Shown here: in pieces, positions 38,285 through 50,094 of the stretch
Layout: each line of letters begins with the position of its first letter
Numbering within the stretch: the first letter of the stretch is position 1
NCBI GenBank assembly: GCA_016935975.1
Contig: JAFGPX010000279.1
Coordinates: 1 to 50,094, forward strand
Direction of reading: 5' to 3'
Origin: Deltaproteobacteria bacterium
Lineage (GTDB): Bacteria > Myxococcota_A > Polyangia > Fen-1088
Length of the DNA: 50,094 nt
Program-made: the position numbers and the translations under genes
The notes under the pieces: model-generated
The model's input: the letters and a program-made list of their open reading frames with translations, nothing else
The model's database searches: none
Told to the model about the DNA's origin: nothing

Positions 38285-39319
38285 ATGAAAAACGCCGTTG
38301 CTTGCTTTGCCGTTGTCGCCGCGCTGTTCGCCCTGCCGCTGCTCTTCGCTCATCGGCGCGCGGCGGCCCAGCCGGCCGCCGCCGTGCCGGCGCTCGCGTC
38401 CCTGGAGCTGAGCGGTCCCTACGTCTTTCGCAACCTGGCCATCTTCGCGGTGCACGACCACAAGGCGGCCAAGCACGAGGACATCCTGACCCTGCAAGAG
38501 GCGCTGGCCCAAAAGGTCGTCACCATCAAGGAGACCGGACGGGTCAACCAGCTCGTGGCCAGCAACAGGGGCGGCAAGAGCGTCTATTTGCAGGCCGGCG
38601 ACATCGTGAAGGGCGGGCAGCAGGACCGCGTGCTCCGGCACGACACCCTGCTGCCGCCGAAGAGCCGGGGGGTGCCGCTGGCGGCGTTTTGCGTGGAAGC
38701 CGGGCGCTGGCACGGCCGCGCCAACGAGCCCGTGCGCCGCTTCGCCTCGTCGAGCGCCACCATCATGACCAAGCGCCAGAAGATTGCGGTCAAGGTCAGG
38801 GGTGAGCAGGGCGCGGTCTGGGATTCGGTCGCGGCGGCTCAGGCCGACATGAGCCGGAACGTGGGGCACTCGGTGCGCTCGTCCGCGTCAGCGACCAGCC
38901 TGCAACTGAGCCTGGAGGACAAGAAGCTCAATGGCACGGTCGAGGAGTACGTGCGGAGCATCGAGAAGCAACTGCCCAAGGACGGCAACGTGGTGGGCTA
39001 CGCCGTGGCCGTGAACGGGAACGTGGACTCGGTCGAGGTCTTCGCCTCTCCCCGTCTGTTCGGCAAGATGAAGGGCAAGCTGCTCAAGGCGAGCGCGAGC
39101 GAGGCCGTGTCGGCCCGGTCGGCGAAGCAGGGGCCGCCACCCACCGCCGACGCGGTCCGCGCCCTCATCACCGACGCCGAATCCGGCGCCGCCAGGCAAG
39201 AGAAGCAGACCCTGCGCACGCAAGTGGTGCGCAAGGAGACGCGCAAGAACGTGGTCTTCGAAACCAACGACCCCACGGTGCCGAGCAAAGCCGTGCACAA
39301 GAGCTACCTGGCGAAGTAG
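38285..39319 (+). CDS. Secreted ARPP-1 family (DUF6569-like) protein
   Basis: 344 residues. MKNAVACFAVVAALFALPLLFAH is a signal peptide ending near RAAAQP. The mature domain shows LTLQEALAQKVVTIKETG, VNQLVASNRGGKSVYLQAGD, VKGGQQDRVLRHDTLLPPKS and CVEAGRWHGR, matching the ARPP-1 pattern (t..EAle.g.v.v.E...vn.l.v.N....pvll..Ge...Gg.qnR......lvPp.s...pv.CvE.gRW). That domain was named for association with ADP-ribosylglycohydrolase and Rhodanese/phosphatase proteins; its activity is unknown. A ~120-residue Lys/Ala-rich C-terminal part follows. AGGAGG precedes the ATG by 6 nt. Confidence 0.85.
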   Translation: MKNAVACFAVVAALFALPLLFAHRRAAAQPAAAVPALASLELSGPYVFRNLAIFAVHDHKAAKHEDILTLQEALAQKVVTIKETGRVNQLVASNRGGKSVYLQAGDIVKGGQQDRVLRHDTLLPPKSRGVPLAAFCVEAGRWHGRANEPVRRFASSSATIMTKRQKIAVKVRGEQGAVWDSVAAAQADMSRNVGHSVRSSASATSLQLSLEDKKLNGTVEEYVRSIEKQLPKDGNVVGYAVAVNGNVDSVEVFASPRLFGKMKGKLLKASASEAVSARSAKQGPPPTADAVRALITDAESGAARQEKQTLRTQVVRKETRKNVVFETNDPTVPSKAVHKSYLAK

Positions 39320-39340
39320 CGGCGAGCGCTCAGGACATGC

Positions 39341-39511
39341 ACCACGGAAAACACAGAGGACACGGAGGCGGAGGAAGCAGGGCTCGGATCTCAGGCTCCG
39401 GGCCCTTCGTTCGCTGAGAGGGCGTCTGACTCGTTGTGCAGGAGGAGCACCCGCTCCCCAAGATCCGAACCCTTCCCCTTCCGGCTCTGTGTCCTCTGTG
39501 TCCTCTGTGGT
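39341..39511. repeat. Palindromic repeat, copy C
   Basis: The right arm ends CTCTGTGTCCTCTGTGTCCTCTGTGGT in register with copy B (quoted here by its end, TGTCCTCTGTGGT). The left arm is damaged, reading ACCACGGAAAACACAGAGG. The core again carries GGGCTCGGATCTCAGG and, inverted, AAGATCCGAACCCTTCC. The right end is 6 bp from the alcohol dehydrogenase stop. Here the two flanking genes are convergent. Confidence 0.85.
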
Positions 39512-39517
39512 GGAAAC

Positions 39518-40657
39518 CTATTCCATCGTCGACTTGACGATGGCCGTCAGTTCCTCGTCGGCAAGCACGATGGGATTGCCGCGCATGCTGCTGGCGGCCT
39601 TGGCTTTCTCGACGAGCAGGGACACCTCTTCGCGTTTGACGCCCATGCTGGCCAGCTTGGGGATCGCGAGAGCCGCGACGAGATCGGCGACCCAGCGGGG
39701 GGCGTCCCCACCGTCGGCCAGCAACCGATCGACCTCGCGATAGCGAGCCAGGCTCGGGCTCTGGGGGGCGCGTTGCGAGAGCGCGGCGACGTTCGCGGCC
39801 ATGACCGGCGGCAAGAGCGCGGCGCACACGGCGCCGTGCGGGGCCTTCCACATGCCGCCGAGCGGAGCGGCGAAGCCGTGCACGGCGCCGAGGCCCGAGT
39901 TGGCCAGACACAGGCCTCCGAACAGGCTCGCCACCGCGAGATCCTCGCGCCGTTCGGGCGTCAGGCCGTGCTCGAACGCCGGCCGTAGCGAGCGGGCGAT
40001 GCGCGCCATGCCCTCGCGGCCGAGTCCGAGTGTGAAGGGATTGGCGCGAATCGAGACGAAGGACTCGACTAGGTGCGAGAGGGCGTCGAGCCCGGTCCGA
40101 GCGAGGATCGTCTGTGGAATTCCGTCGAGCAGATCGGGATCGATCAGCGCCAACACGGGCAAGAGGTGTGGGCTGCGCAAGCTGGCCTTGACTCGCTCCT
40201 CGGGCGAGGCGAGCACGGAGTTCTTGGTGACCTCGGCGCCGGTCCCCGCGGTGGTGGGAATGGCGATGCAGGGCAGCCCGGGGCGGGGCAGGGGCATGGC
40301 CTTGCCCACGACCTCCATGTAGTCGAGCAAGTCGTTGTCGTTTCTCGCCAGCGCGGCGATGGCCTTGCCCGCGTCGATGGCGCTGCCGCCGCCAAGCGCG
40401 ACCACGGCGTCGCACTGCTCGCTTCTTGCGAGGGCGCGGCCTTCGGTCACCATGGCGAGGGTCGGCTCGCCAAAGATGGCGTAGGACACTGCCGGGAGCT
40501 TCAGGCTGGTGCGGAAGCCATCGGCGTGGCGGGCCGACTTGCCCGTGACGAGCAGGATCCGTTTCGCGCCCAGCGCCGCGAGGGCGGGGCCGGCTTGGGC
40601 GGCCACGCCCGGGCCGAACGCGATACGGCCGGGCGCGGCCAGTTCAAACCCGCTCAT
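39518..40657 (-). CDS. Iron-containing (group III) alcohol dehydrogenase
   Basis: 379 residues, the standard length. The cofactor site is GGGSAIDAGKAIA, followed by PTTAGTGAEVTKNSV. Metal ligands appear in order: Asp in GLDALSHLVES with its His, then the second and third His in GLGAVHGFAAPLGG and APHGAVCA. The enzyme should interconvert an alcohol and aldehyde or ketone with NAD(P); the substrate cannot be read from sequence. The ATG overlaps the 3' end of the ABM-type gene by 14 bp, so the two are co-translated. Confidence 0.93.
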   Translation of the reverse strand: MSGFELAAPGRIAFGPGVAAQAGPALAALGAKRILLVTGKSARHADGFRTSLKLPAVSYAIFGEPTLAMVTEGRALARSEQCDAVVALGGGSAIDAGKAIAALARNDNDLLDYMEVVGKAMPLPRPGLPCIAIPTTAGTGAEVTKNSVLASPEERVKASLRSPHLLPVLALIDPDLLDGIPQTILARTGLDALSHLVESFVSIRANPFTLGLGREGMARIARSLRPAFEHGLTPERREDLAVASLFGGLCLANSGLGAVHGFAAPLGGMWKAPHGAVCAALLPPVMAANVAALSQRAPQSPSLARYREVDRLLADGGDAPRWVADLVAALAIPKLASMGVKREEVSLLVEKAKAASSMRGNPIVLADEELTAIVKSTME

Positions 40658-40976
40658 CGAAGGTCCAGGTCGCGGCCGGGGTCACGGTCGCGTACGACTT
40701 GCTCGTGCGCGGCTCGGCCATCATGGGCGCCACCGTGTCCCGCCAGGTCTGGTAGTGGGCCGTCTGTTTGTGCGCGGATGCGCCTTCCTGCCCGCGATAC
40801 ACCTCGATGAGCACGAAGCGCGTGGGATCCGCCGCTTCCTGCACGACATCGAAGCGCACGCACCCCGGCTCGCGCAGGCTCGCCGCCGCATTGGCGAGGC
40901 TAGCCGCCCGAAACGCCTCGATCGACTCGGGTAGGACATGAGCGTCGACAAACACCGCGAGATAGGAGTCCGACAT
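40644..40976 (-). CDS. ABM-domain (LsrG/quinol monooxygenase-like) protein
   Basis: 110 residues forming one ferredoxin-like ABM domain: YLAVFVDAHVLPESIEAFRAA, then EPGCVRFDVVQEAADPTRFVLIEVY (quoted by its halves), then HKQTAHYQTWRDTVAPMM. The RFDV...P..f...E.y....a..aH..t.HY pattern matches small monooxygenases acting on quinones and the AI-2 processing enzyme LsrG. Its overlap with the alcohol dehydrogenase suggests a shared pathway handling an alcohol or carbonyl compound. The ribosome site is weak. Confidence 0.85.
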   Translation of the reverse strand: MSDSYLAVFVDAHVLPESIEAFRAASLANAAASLREPGCVRFDVVQEAADPTRFVLIEVYRGQEGASAHKQTAHYQTWRDTVAPMMAEPRTSKSYATVTPAATWTFDERV

Positions 40977-41000
40977 AGGCGAAGACTACTCCAGTTTTTC

Positions 41001-41184
41001 ACCACAGAGGACACGGAGGACACAGAGGCCGGAAGGGGACGGGTTCGGATCTCAGGTGGCGACTGCAACGAAAACCCGAGCCAAAGACGAGCCACGTGAA
41101 CGGCAGACGGTGATGAGGAGGCCGGGGTTCGCCCCAAGATCGGAACGCGACCTCATCCTCCTCTGTCGCTGTGTCCTCTGTGGT
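41001..41184. repeat. Palindromic repeat, copy D
   Basis: The left arm is ACCACAGAGGACACGGAGG followed by ACACAGAGG, identical to copy B. The right arm ends GTGTCCTCTGTGGT and touches the metH stop codon with no gap. The long core contains GGGTTCGGATCTCAGG and, inverted, CAAGATCGGAAC, echoing copy C. It fills the gap between metH and the ABM-type gene, which are transcribed in the same direction. Confidence 0.9.
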
Positions 41185-44846
<3,662 letters not shown>

Positions 44847-44850
<4 letters not shown>

Positions 44851-45815
44851 GGCGATTCCTGTTTGGCTGGGGTGGCAGCGGCCGGTTTGCGGGCGAAAGC
44901 CGTGATCACGGAGAAATGCGGCGGCCGCTTCTCGCGCGAGGTGACCTCGCACTGCTCGACCTGGAGCCCGGCCTCGCGGGCCAGGAAGCCGTGCAGGGTG
45001 CGGGGAGAGAATCCCGCGATCACGTGGCCGTAACCGGCGGTCACGTCACCGTGTTGGTGGCGGGCCAACGTGCCGACCACGAGGGCGCCGCCCGGTCGCA
45101 GGACGCGGCTCGCCTCGCGCAAGGCCAGCGCGGGATCTTGCGCGCACGTCAGCACGTGCAGCAGCAACACTTGATCGAAGCTCTGGTCGGCAAAGGGCAG
45201 GGCTTGCACGTCGCCGGGCGCAAAGCTGACGTTGCGCTGGCCGGCCAGCCGTTTGCGCGCCGCCTGCAGCACGCGCGGGCTCTTGTCGAGGCAGGTCAGG
45301 CTCCGGCAGCGAGGCAGGAGCAAGGCGGCCATGGCGCCGTCGCCCGAGCCCGCGTCGAGCACGTCGCCGAGCTGGATGAACCCAAGGAGAGCGAACAGCG
45401 TCGCTTCCCAGGTCCGGCCGGGCGAGTAGTGCCGCTCCATGTGACCGGCCACCGATTCGGGCCAGCTCTTGGCTCTGCGGCGGGCGCGCAGGACCTCCTG
45501 GCAGCGCTGCCGATCGTTGCGCACGACCGGTTCGTCCCGGCTTTCGGCCAGAAGGCTCCACAGGCGTCGCACGGGATCGGGCATGCCCGAGTCGTTCCGC
45601 GCGTAGTAGGTCGAGGCGCCTTGGCGCCGGTCGCGCAGCACGCCCGCCTCGCGCAGCTTGCCGAGGTGGGTCGAGACGCGCGACTGCGGCAGCAGCGTGA
45701 TCTGTGTGATCTCGGCCACCGAAAGCTCGTTGCCGTCCAGCAGATGCGCCAGCCTGACCCGGGTTGGGTCGGCAAAGAGCCTCAGAGTATCGACGGCTTT
45801 GGCAAGTGCAATCAT
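44847..45815 (-). CDS. ArsR-type HTH regulator fused to a SAM-dependent methyltransferase
   Basis: About 322 residues. The first ~100 are an ArsR winged helix ([40 protein letters not shown]) without metal-binding cysteines. Residues ~140-270 are a class I methyltransferase with motif [10 protein letters not shown], followed by [26 protein letters not shown] and [13 protein letters not shown] chose the ATG at 45815; a GTG 30 bp upstream is in frame but would lie over a palindrome that looks like the operator. Translation is coupled to metH by a 4-bp overlap. The fusion likely senses SAM or SAH and regulates the methionine cycle, by analogy with the ArsR-family SAH sensor SahR. Confidence 0.88.
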
Positions 45816-45818
45816 CGT

Positions 45819-45840
45819 ATTATCCAGATTTGCGGATAAT
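45819..45840. promoter_or_regulatory. Candidate operator of the ArsR-methyltransferase/metH unit
   Basis: ATTATCC-N8-GGATAAT is a perfect 7-bp inverted repeat, AT-rich in a GC-rich setting, ending 4 bp before the chosen ATG. It lies in the 73-bp gap shared with the divergent kinase gene. Size and symmetry suit an ArsR dimer and its place suits autorepression, covering the ribosome-binding or promoter region. Confidence 0.6.
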
Positions 45841-45888
45841 AGCACAGGTCTATGGAAGAAACACTCAAGCGGGCCGGCTCCTACGTCG

Positions 45889-47337
45889 ATGATGGGTTTC
45901 GTGACTTCACGTGCGGCTGCGGTGTGTCTACCGGATCGCTATTTGCTCAGGAAGCAGGCGGGTAAAGGCGGCATGGGCGCGGTCTACCAAGCGCTCGATC
46001 GTCGCACCCGAGCCTTGGTCGCCATCAAGATCCTGCGCTCGCAAGGCACGGTCGAGCTCGCCAGATTCGACCAAGAGGCTCGCGTGCTGGCCGAGCTGTC
46101 CCATCCTGGAATCGTGCGCTACCTGGACCACGGCGTGACGGCAACTGGGACTCCCTACCTGGCCATGGAATGGCTCGAGGGCGAGACCCTCGAAGACCGG
46201 TTGCTGCGCGGCACCCTGGGGCCGTTCGAGGCCGTGCGCGTCGCTTGCCTGGTGCTGGAGGCGCTCGCGGTCGCGCACGCGCGCCACATCGTCCACCGCG
46301 ACATCAAGCCCGGCAACATCTTCCTCGTGGGGCGCAAGCTCGACAACGTGCGCCTCATCGATTTCGGCATCGCCCGGCGTGTGGTCGAGAGCAAGCGGCT
46401 CACCCGCAGCGGCTCTACCGTGGGCACGCCGCTATACGCCTCGCCCGAGCAGGCGCGCGGCCGCGCCGATCTGGATGGTCGCGCCGACATCTTCTCGCTC
46501 GGCTGCGTGCTGTTCGAGGCGCTGGCCGGCGAGCCGCCCTTTTCGGGCGATTCGCCGCTGGAGGTGATGCTTAGTGTCTGCGCAGGGAGCGCCCCTGCGC
46601 TTTCCGCGAAGCGGACCGGCCTGCCCAAGGCCCTGACCTCGCTGGTGCGCGCCATGCTGGCGCCGGATCCGGCCCAGCGACCGCAATCCGCGGCCGTCCT
46701 GGCCGGCGAATTCGCCGAAATCCTGCGCGGGCTCGAGCCGGCGCGCCAGGCGGGCGGCCAGGCCGAGCCGCTTGTGCACGAAGCAGGCGGCGAACGCCCT
46801 GCAAGCTACCCGAGCGCGCTGGTCGCGATGTTGGTTGCCTTGAGCAATGTCGCGAAGGACGAAGAGCGGGCCCGTGTGGCCGAAGTCCGGCGTGTGCTGG
46901 AGCACGCGGGCTGCGACGTGGATCGTCTCGGGGATCGCCGGCTGCTGGTGACCGCAGATCTGGCCACGCTTGCCGAACAGGCCGTGCGGCTTGCCGCGGC
47001 GGCCTTCGCCCTGCGCGAGCTGGAGCCCGCGGCGAGAATCGCCATCGCCACGGGGCGCGCGACCGTGCTCGAAGGTTTGCCCACAGGCCCGCTCATGGAC
47101 CGGCTGCCCGCCTTGCTGGAAGGCCAAGACGCCGGCACGATTCGCGTCGACGACGCCACCCGGCGGCTCTTGCCCACGCGCTTCGTGGTCGTCACTGCGC
47201 AAGGCCACTACTGCCTGCTGGCCGGCGGCGCCACCATGGACGCCAATCGGCGACACCTGACCCCGGTCGGCACCCCGATAGCGACGCCGGGGCAGCTTTC
47301 CGCGCGGCCGCGGCGGCCCTCGGTCACCGATGGGTAG
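45889..47337 (+). CDS. Ser/Thr protein kinase fused to a degenerate nucleotide-cyclase-like domain
   Basis: About 482 residues. The kinase domain (~15-285) has AGKGGMGAVYQA, VAIKIL, HRDIKPGNIFL, IDFGIAR and ASPEQARG. After a ~25-residue linker, residues ~310-450 show VAMLVALSNVAKDE, GCDVDRLGDRRLLVT, AARIAIATGRA and GPLMDRLPALLE with RVDDATRRLLP. This is the order seen in class III cyclase-like domains of kinase/cyclase fusion proteins (g...k..GD.ll...; r.gi.tG.a; G...nraa.L; v...t..ll), but the metal-binding aspartates are missing. No membrane span is seen. The ribosome site is weak; 45889 is the first Met ahead of the kinase fold. Confidence 0.85.
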   Translation: MMGFVTSRAAAVCLPDRYLLRKQAGKGGMGAVYQALDRRTRALVAIKILRSQGTVELARFDQEARVLAELSHPGIVRYLDHGVTATGTPYLAMEWLEGETLEDRLLRGTLGPFEAVRVACLVLEALAVAHARHIVHRDIKPGNIFLVGRKLDNVRLIDFGIARRVVESKRLTRSGSTVGTPLYASPEQARGRADLDGRADIFSLGCVLFEALAGEPPFSGDSPLEVMLSVCAGSAPALSAKRTGLPKALTSLVRAMLAPDPAQRPQSAAVLAGEFAEILRGLEPARQAGGQAEPLVHEAGGERPASYPSALVAMLVALSNVAKDEERARVAEVRRVLEHAGCDVDRLGDRRLLVTADLATLAEQAVRLAAAAFALRELEPAARIAIATGRATVLEGLPTGPLMDRLPALLEGQDAGTIRVDDATRRLLPTRFVVVTAQGHYCLLAGGATMDANRRHLTPVGTPIATPGQLSARPRRPSVTDG

Positions 47338-47403
47338 GAGCCTGCTGCTTCTTGCCCGCGAGCACCGCACGGGGGTCGTGTCATTCACGGCGCTTCGGCG
47401 GCG

Positions 47404-49890
47404 CTACCCTTTCTTGCTGCGCGCTCCACCGCCGTCGTTTTTCACCTGTTCCATGGTGGTGCGCAGGTTGCCCCCGATATCGGAGGCGCGAACGCCGGGC
47501 GGACGTTCCCAGGGGATTTCCTGCAGGGTTTGGCCGACGGTGACTTCCTTGAGGTAGCGGGCGGCCATGGGCACCGTGAGCATGAACGCGGCATCTTTGA
47601 ATCCCAGAGGTCGCTCGCGGCGGTCGTCGCCAATCCAGGTGGTGACCATCCAGCGCGAGGTGTAGCCCACGAACCAGGTGTCCATGGTGGCGCTCGATGT
47701 GCCGGTCTTGCCGGCGACCAGAAGGCCCGCGCTGCGCAAGGATGGGGCGTGCCCTCTGGTCACCACCCGGCGCAGAAGCTGCGAGGTGAGCCACGCCGTG
47801 CGCGGCGGGACAACGTCCTTGCTGCGCTCGCCCGCCAGCGCCACCATGCGGTCGAGGCGTTCGTCGGGGGAGCTCATCGGATCCGAAACCGCGGTGTTGT
47901 CTTCCAGCAACCGGCCCGAGCGATCACGCACGCGGCGCACGTAGACCGGCTCGGCAAGCGAGCCGTTGCGCGCGAAGGCGGAGAAAGCGCGGGTCAGCTC
48001 GTCGATGCGCGTGCAGGACGCGCCGAGAGCGAGCGCCTGGTCGGGAATGATGGGCGTGGTCATGCCCAGGTTGCGGGCCCAGGCCTCGACTTCCTTGCCG
48101 CCGACCAACTTGAAGAGCTGCACCGACGGCACGTTCTTCGACCACACCAGGGCGTATTCCAGGTTGACCTGGTACTCGACGGTGTTGTTGAGGTTCTGCG
48201 GCACCCAGACCTCGCCGGTGATGGGGTCGACTTCGGCGCGGGGCGTGTCGTTGAGCAGCGACGCGTAACCATAGCCGCGGTCCAAGGCCAGCGAGTAGTA
48301 GACCGGCTTGTAGGTCGAGCCGGGTTGGCGGCAGGCCTGCACCACGCGGTTGAACTCCGAACGATCGAAGTCGAGCCCGCCGACCATGGCCACGACGTAG
48401 CCGGTCTGGTGGTCGTAGGTGTAGATGGCCCCCTGCACCTTCGGGGTCTGCTCCAGGCGCAGGGCCAGCGGTCCGGGCGGTGGTTTGCGGTCGGTGTAGC
48501 CCGCCATCCAGCGCACCTCGCTGGCGTCGTCGTAGTTCCAGTCCGAGAAGCGGCGCAGACGCGAGCGGTGCATGGGGGTCACCCAGACCACGTCTCCCGG
48601 GTGCAGCACGGAGCGTGTGCTGGTGAGGATCCGGCCATTGGTCGAATCCACGGTGCTGTAGGGAAAGGCCCAGTCCATGCCGGCCGAGGGTAGGGGGTAG
48701 ATCTTCTCGCCCACGCGCACCTGCGCCTTGCCGCCGCCGGTGCTCTCGACGAGCCCCAGGTAGAGGCGGCCTTCGGCGGGTGGCGCGGCGCCGTAGCGGG
48801 CGCTGGCGCGGCGGCGGAATTCCTCGGCCACGGCCCCGGCGAGCTTGGCCAGAGGTCCGCGCCAGCCCTGCCGCTTGTCGAGCTTGCGCAGCGAGAAGTC
48901 GACGTTCTCTTGCGCGGACTCGTCGATCCACGGCACCAGCGTCGTGTCGATCTCGAGGCCGCCTTCCCACAGGGCCTTGTCACCGTAGCGCTTGGCGATG
49001 TCGCGGCGGACGTGCTCGGCGAAATACGGCGAGCGCTCGCGGAAGATGTCGGGCGGCTCCTGCACCCGAAGCGGCTGGTTGCGCAGCCCGCCCGCGGTCG
49101 CCTCGTCGATGACACCGGAGGCGGCCATGGCGTCGAGCACCTGGTCGCGGCGGGCGCGCGTCGAGTCCGGAGCGAGGAGGGGCGAATAGCGGCTGGGGGC
49201 CTGCGCGATGCCGGCGATGGTGGCCATCTCGGCCAGGTCGAGGTCGCTGACTTGCTTGTCGAAGTAGCGCCGTGCCGCCGCGGCCACGCCGTAGGACTGA
49301 TGGCCGAGGAAGATTTGGTTCAGGTAGAGCGCCAGGATTTGCTGCTTGTCGTACCTTGCCTCCAGACGGCGGGCCAAGATGGCTTCGCGAATTTTGCGTT
49401 GCAGGGTCTGCTCCGTGGAGCGCAGAAACGAGCGCGCCACCTGCTGCGTGATGGTCGAGCCGCCCTGCACGACGCGGCCGGCGCGCAAGTTGGCCACGAG
49501 GGCGCGCAGCATGCCCCGGTAGTCGAGGCCGCGGTGCTCGTAGAAACGCCGATCCTCGATGGCGACGAAGGCCTGCAGGAGTTTCTCGGGAAACGCGGCG
49601 AGCGGCAGGATCTCGCGCCGCTCGCTGGCCAACTCGGCCAGGTCGGTGCCGTCCCATGCGCGCACGCGCGTCGAGGCCGCCGCCTCGAGGTGGTAGCGGT
49701 GGAAGCTGGGCAGGGGAGGCAACGTGCCGGCGAAGTGGGCGTAGAGGCCGATGCCGACGAGCACGGATGCGCCGACCAGGCACAGCGCCCCGAAGGCATA
49801 GAACTTGAAAAGCCAGAACCAGAACCCACCGTCGCAAGGATTGGTGACCTCGACCCGAGCCGGCTCTGACGAGGAACGTCGCCAAAACAC
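47404..49890 (-). CDS. mrcA: Class A penicillin-binding protein (PBP1A-type peptidoglycan synthase)
   Basis: 828 residues. A short basic cytoplasmic N-terminus leads to one membrane anchor (~28-55). The GT51 transglycosylase domain has EDRRFYEHRGLDYRG and GGSTITQQVAR. The transpeptidase domain has the active-site serine in QPGSTYKP, the SxN motif in WSKNVPSVQ and the KTG motif in VAGKTGTSS. A ~130-residue beta-rich insert (GRLYLGLVEST...VRVGEKIYPLP...HPGDVVWV) sits between them, as in PBP1A. It polymerises and cross-links peptidoglycan outside the inner membrane. The start is a GTG (49888-49890). The convergent kinase/cyclase gene ends 66 bp away. Confidence 0.94.
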   Translation of the reverse strand: MFWRRSSSEPARVEVTNPCDGGFWFWLFKFYAFGALCLVGASVLVGIGLYAHFAGTLPPLPSFHRYHLEAAASTRVRAWDGTDLAELASERREILPLAAFPEKLLQAFVAIEDRRFYEHRGLDYRGMLRALVANLRAGRVVQGGSTITQQVARSFLRSTEQTLQRKIREAILARRLEARYDKQQILALYLNQIFLGHQSYGVAAAARRYFDKQVSDLDLAEMATIAGIAQAPSRYSPLLAPDSTRARRDQVLDAMAASGVIDEATAGGLRNQPLRVQEPPDIFRERSPYFAEHVRRDIAKRYGDKALWEGGLEIDTTLVPWIDESAQENVDFSLRKLDKRQGWRGPLAKLAGAVAEEFRRRASARYGAAPPAEGRLYLGLVESTGGGKAQVRVGEKIYPLPSAGMDWAFPYSTVDSTNGRILTSTRSVLHPGDVVWVTPMHRSRLRRFSDWNYDDASEVRWMAGYTDRKPPPGPLALRLEQTPKVQGAIYTYDHQTGYVVAMVGGLDFDRSEFNRVVQACRQPGSTYKPVYYSLALDRGYGYASLLNDTPRAEVDPITGEVWVPQNLNNTVEYQVNLEYALVWSKNVPSVQLFKLVGGKEVEAWARNLGMTTPIIPDQALALGASCTRIDELTRAFSAFARNGSLAEPVYVRRVRDRSGRLLEDNTAVSDPMSSPDERLDRMVALAGERSKDVVPPRTAWLTSQLLRRVVTRGHAPSLRSAGLLVAGKTGTSSATMDTWFVGYTSRWMVTTWIGDDRRERPLGFKDAAFMLTVPMAARYLKEVTVGQTLQEIPWERPPGVRASDIGGNLRTTMEQVKNDGGGARSKKG

Positions 49891-49911
49891 GGATGCAATC
49901 TAGCACCTGCA

Positions 49912-49944
49912 ACCACCGAGAGCGCGGAGAAAGGCGGAGAGCGC
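49912..49944. repeat. Half element related to the palindromic repeat family
   Basis: ACCACCGAGAGCGCGGAGAAAGGCGGAGAGCG has the same ACCACNGAG opening and GGAG/GAGNGC periodicity as the arms of copies A-D (quoted here by description beyond the first bases). No matching right arm lies in the window. It is just upstream of the penicillin-binding protein start. Confidence 0.4.
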
Positions 49945-50018
49945 AAAGCGGGATCCGCGGCACAGCGTGCTCTGTGCGCCGTGCGCACGTTGCTGTCTGT
50001 CGCGTACGCGTAGGCGGA

Positions 50019-50080
50019 GCTGGGCTTTGCCCAGCGGAGCCAGAGCGCGGGAGGGTTTGGGAACCCGCCGAGGGTTCCCA
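50019..50080. repeat. Pair of perfect hairpins at the window edge
   Basis: Two stem-loops lie in a row: GCTGGGC-TTT-GCCCAGC (50019-50035) and TGGGAACCC-GCCGA-GGGTTCCCA (50058-50080). They are bracketed by direct copies of GCGTAGGCG at 50008 and 50086. No T-run follows. The set looks like a REP-type repeat unit, but the window ends here. Confidence 0.5.
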
Positions 50081-50094
50081 TGATTGCGTAGGCG

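Noticed and set aside
44851-45888. Possible cobalamin or SAM riboswitch ahead of metH
   Set aside because: metH overlaps the upstream coding region by 4 bp, and the gap before that gene is only 73 bp and dominated by the palindrome.

Overview
This is 50 kb of high-GC chromosome from what looks like a free-living deltaproteobacterium of the Myxococcota type. The inference rests on three Hanks-type Ser/Thr kinases, an FHA-linked sigma54 activator, many secreted lipoproteins with low-complexity linkers, a kinase with a cyclase-like tail, and core genes of proteobacterial type. I saw no tRNA, rRNA, CRISPR array, phage block or intact insertion sequence. It reads as ordinary chromosome with patches of accessory and eroded DNA.

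Layout. 1-6.2 kb, all on the minus strand: the start of a D-Ala-D-Ala ligase-like ATP-grasp protein, a protein with four tandem receiver-like domains, a CRP/FNR regulator, an ABC exporter whose permease is fused to a CPBP protease, and an HU-like protein with a clear terminator. 6.9-10.1 kb: two paralogous polytopic membrane proteins (GT-C-like) placed tail to tail and overlapping by 119 bp, a diverged inverted duplication. 10.2-17.8 kb, minus: uvrA, then (upstream) an outer-membrane barrel and two beta-propeller lipoproteins whose genes overlap by 4 bp at each junction. 18.0-18.4 kb: a STAS-domain protein. 18.7-24.2 kb, minus: ilvN, ilvB, glmS and a divergent pdxA. 24.4-29.1 kb, plus: clpX, a DksA/TraR zinc-finger protein, a membrane-anchored Ser/Thr kinase and a secreted protein with an internal duplication. 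29.1-32.3 kb: eroded DNA including a relic of a parallel beta-helix protein, and a third GT-C-like membrane protein. 32.3-37.2 kb: a GTGG-repeat lipoprotein, then an FHA-GAF-sigma54 activator followed at once by a zinc-ribbon Ser/Thr kinase. 37.2-41.2 kb: an NlpC/P60-like secreted protein divergent from an ARPP-1 family secreted protein, then an iron-type alcohol dehydrogenase and an ABM-type monooxygenase. 41.2-45.8 kb, minus: metH translationally coupled to an ArsR-methyltransferase fusion with a palindromic operator at its start. 45.9-49.9 kb: a kinase/cyclase-relic fusion and a class A penicillin-binding protein.

The metabolic genes form recognisable units: branched-chain amino acid synthesis (ilvB-ilvN), amino-sugar supply (pdxA-glmS) and the methionine/SAM cycle (ArsR-methyltransferase with metH). 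The signalling genes are dense, and several carry lost or altered key residues. The best leads are: a family of large palindromic repeats that each sit just behind a stop codon; the lipoprotein/barrel operon; the metH-linked regulator with its operator; a PdxA lacking two metal-binding histidines; the inverted gene duplication; and the four-receiver protein.
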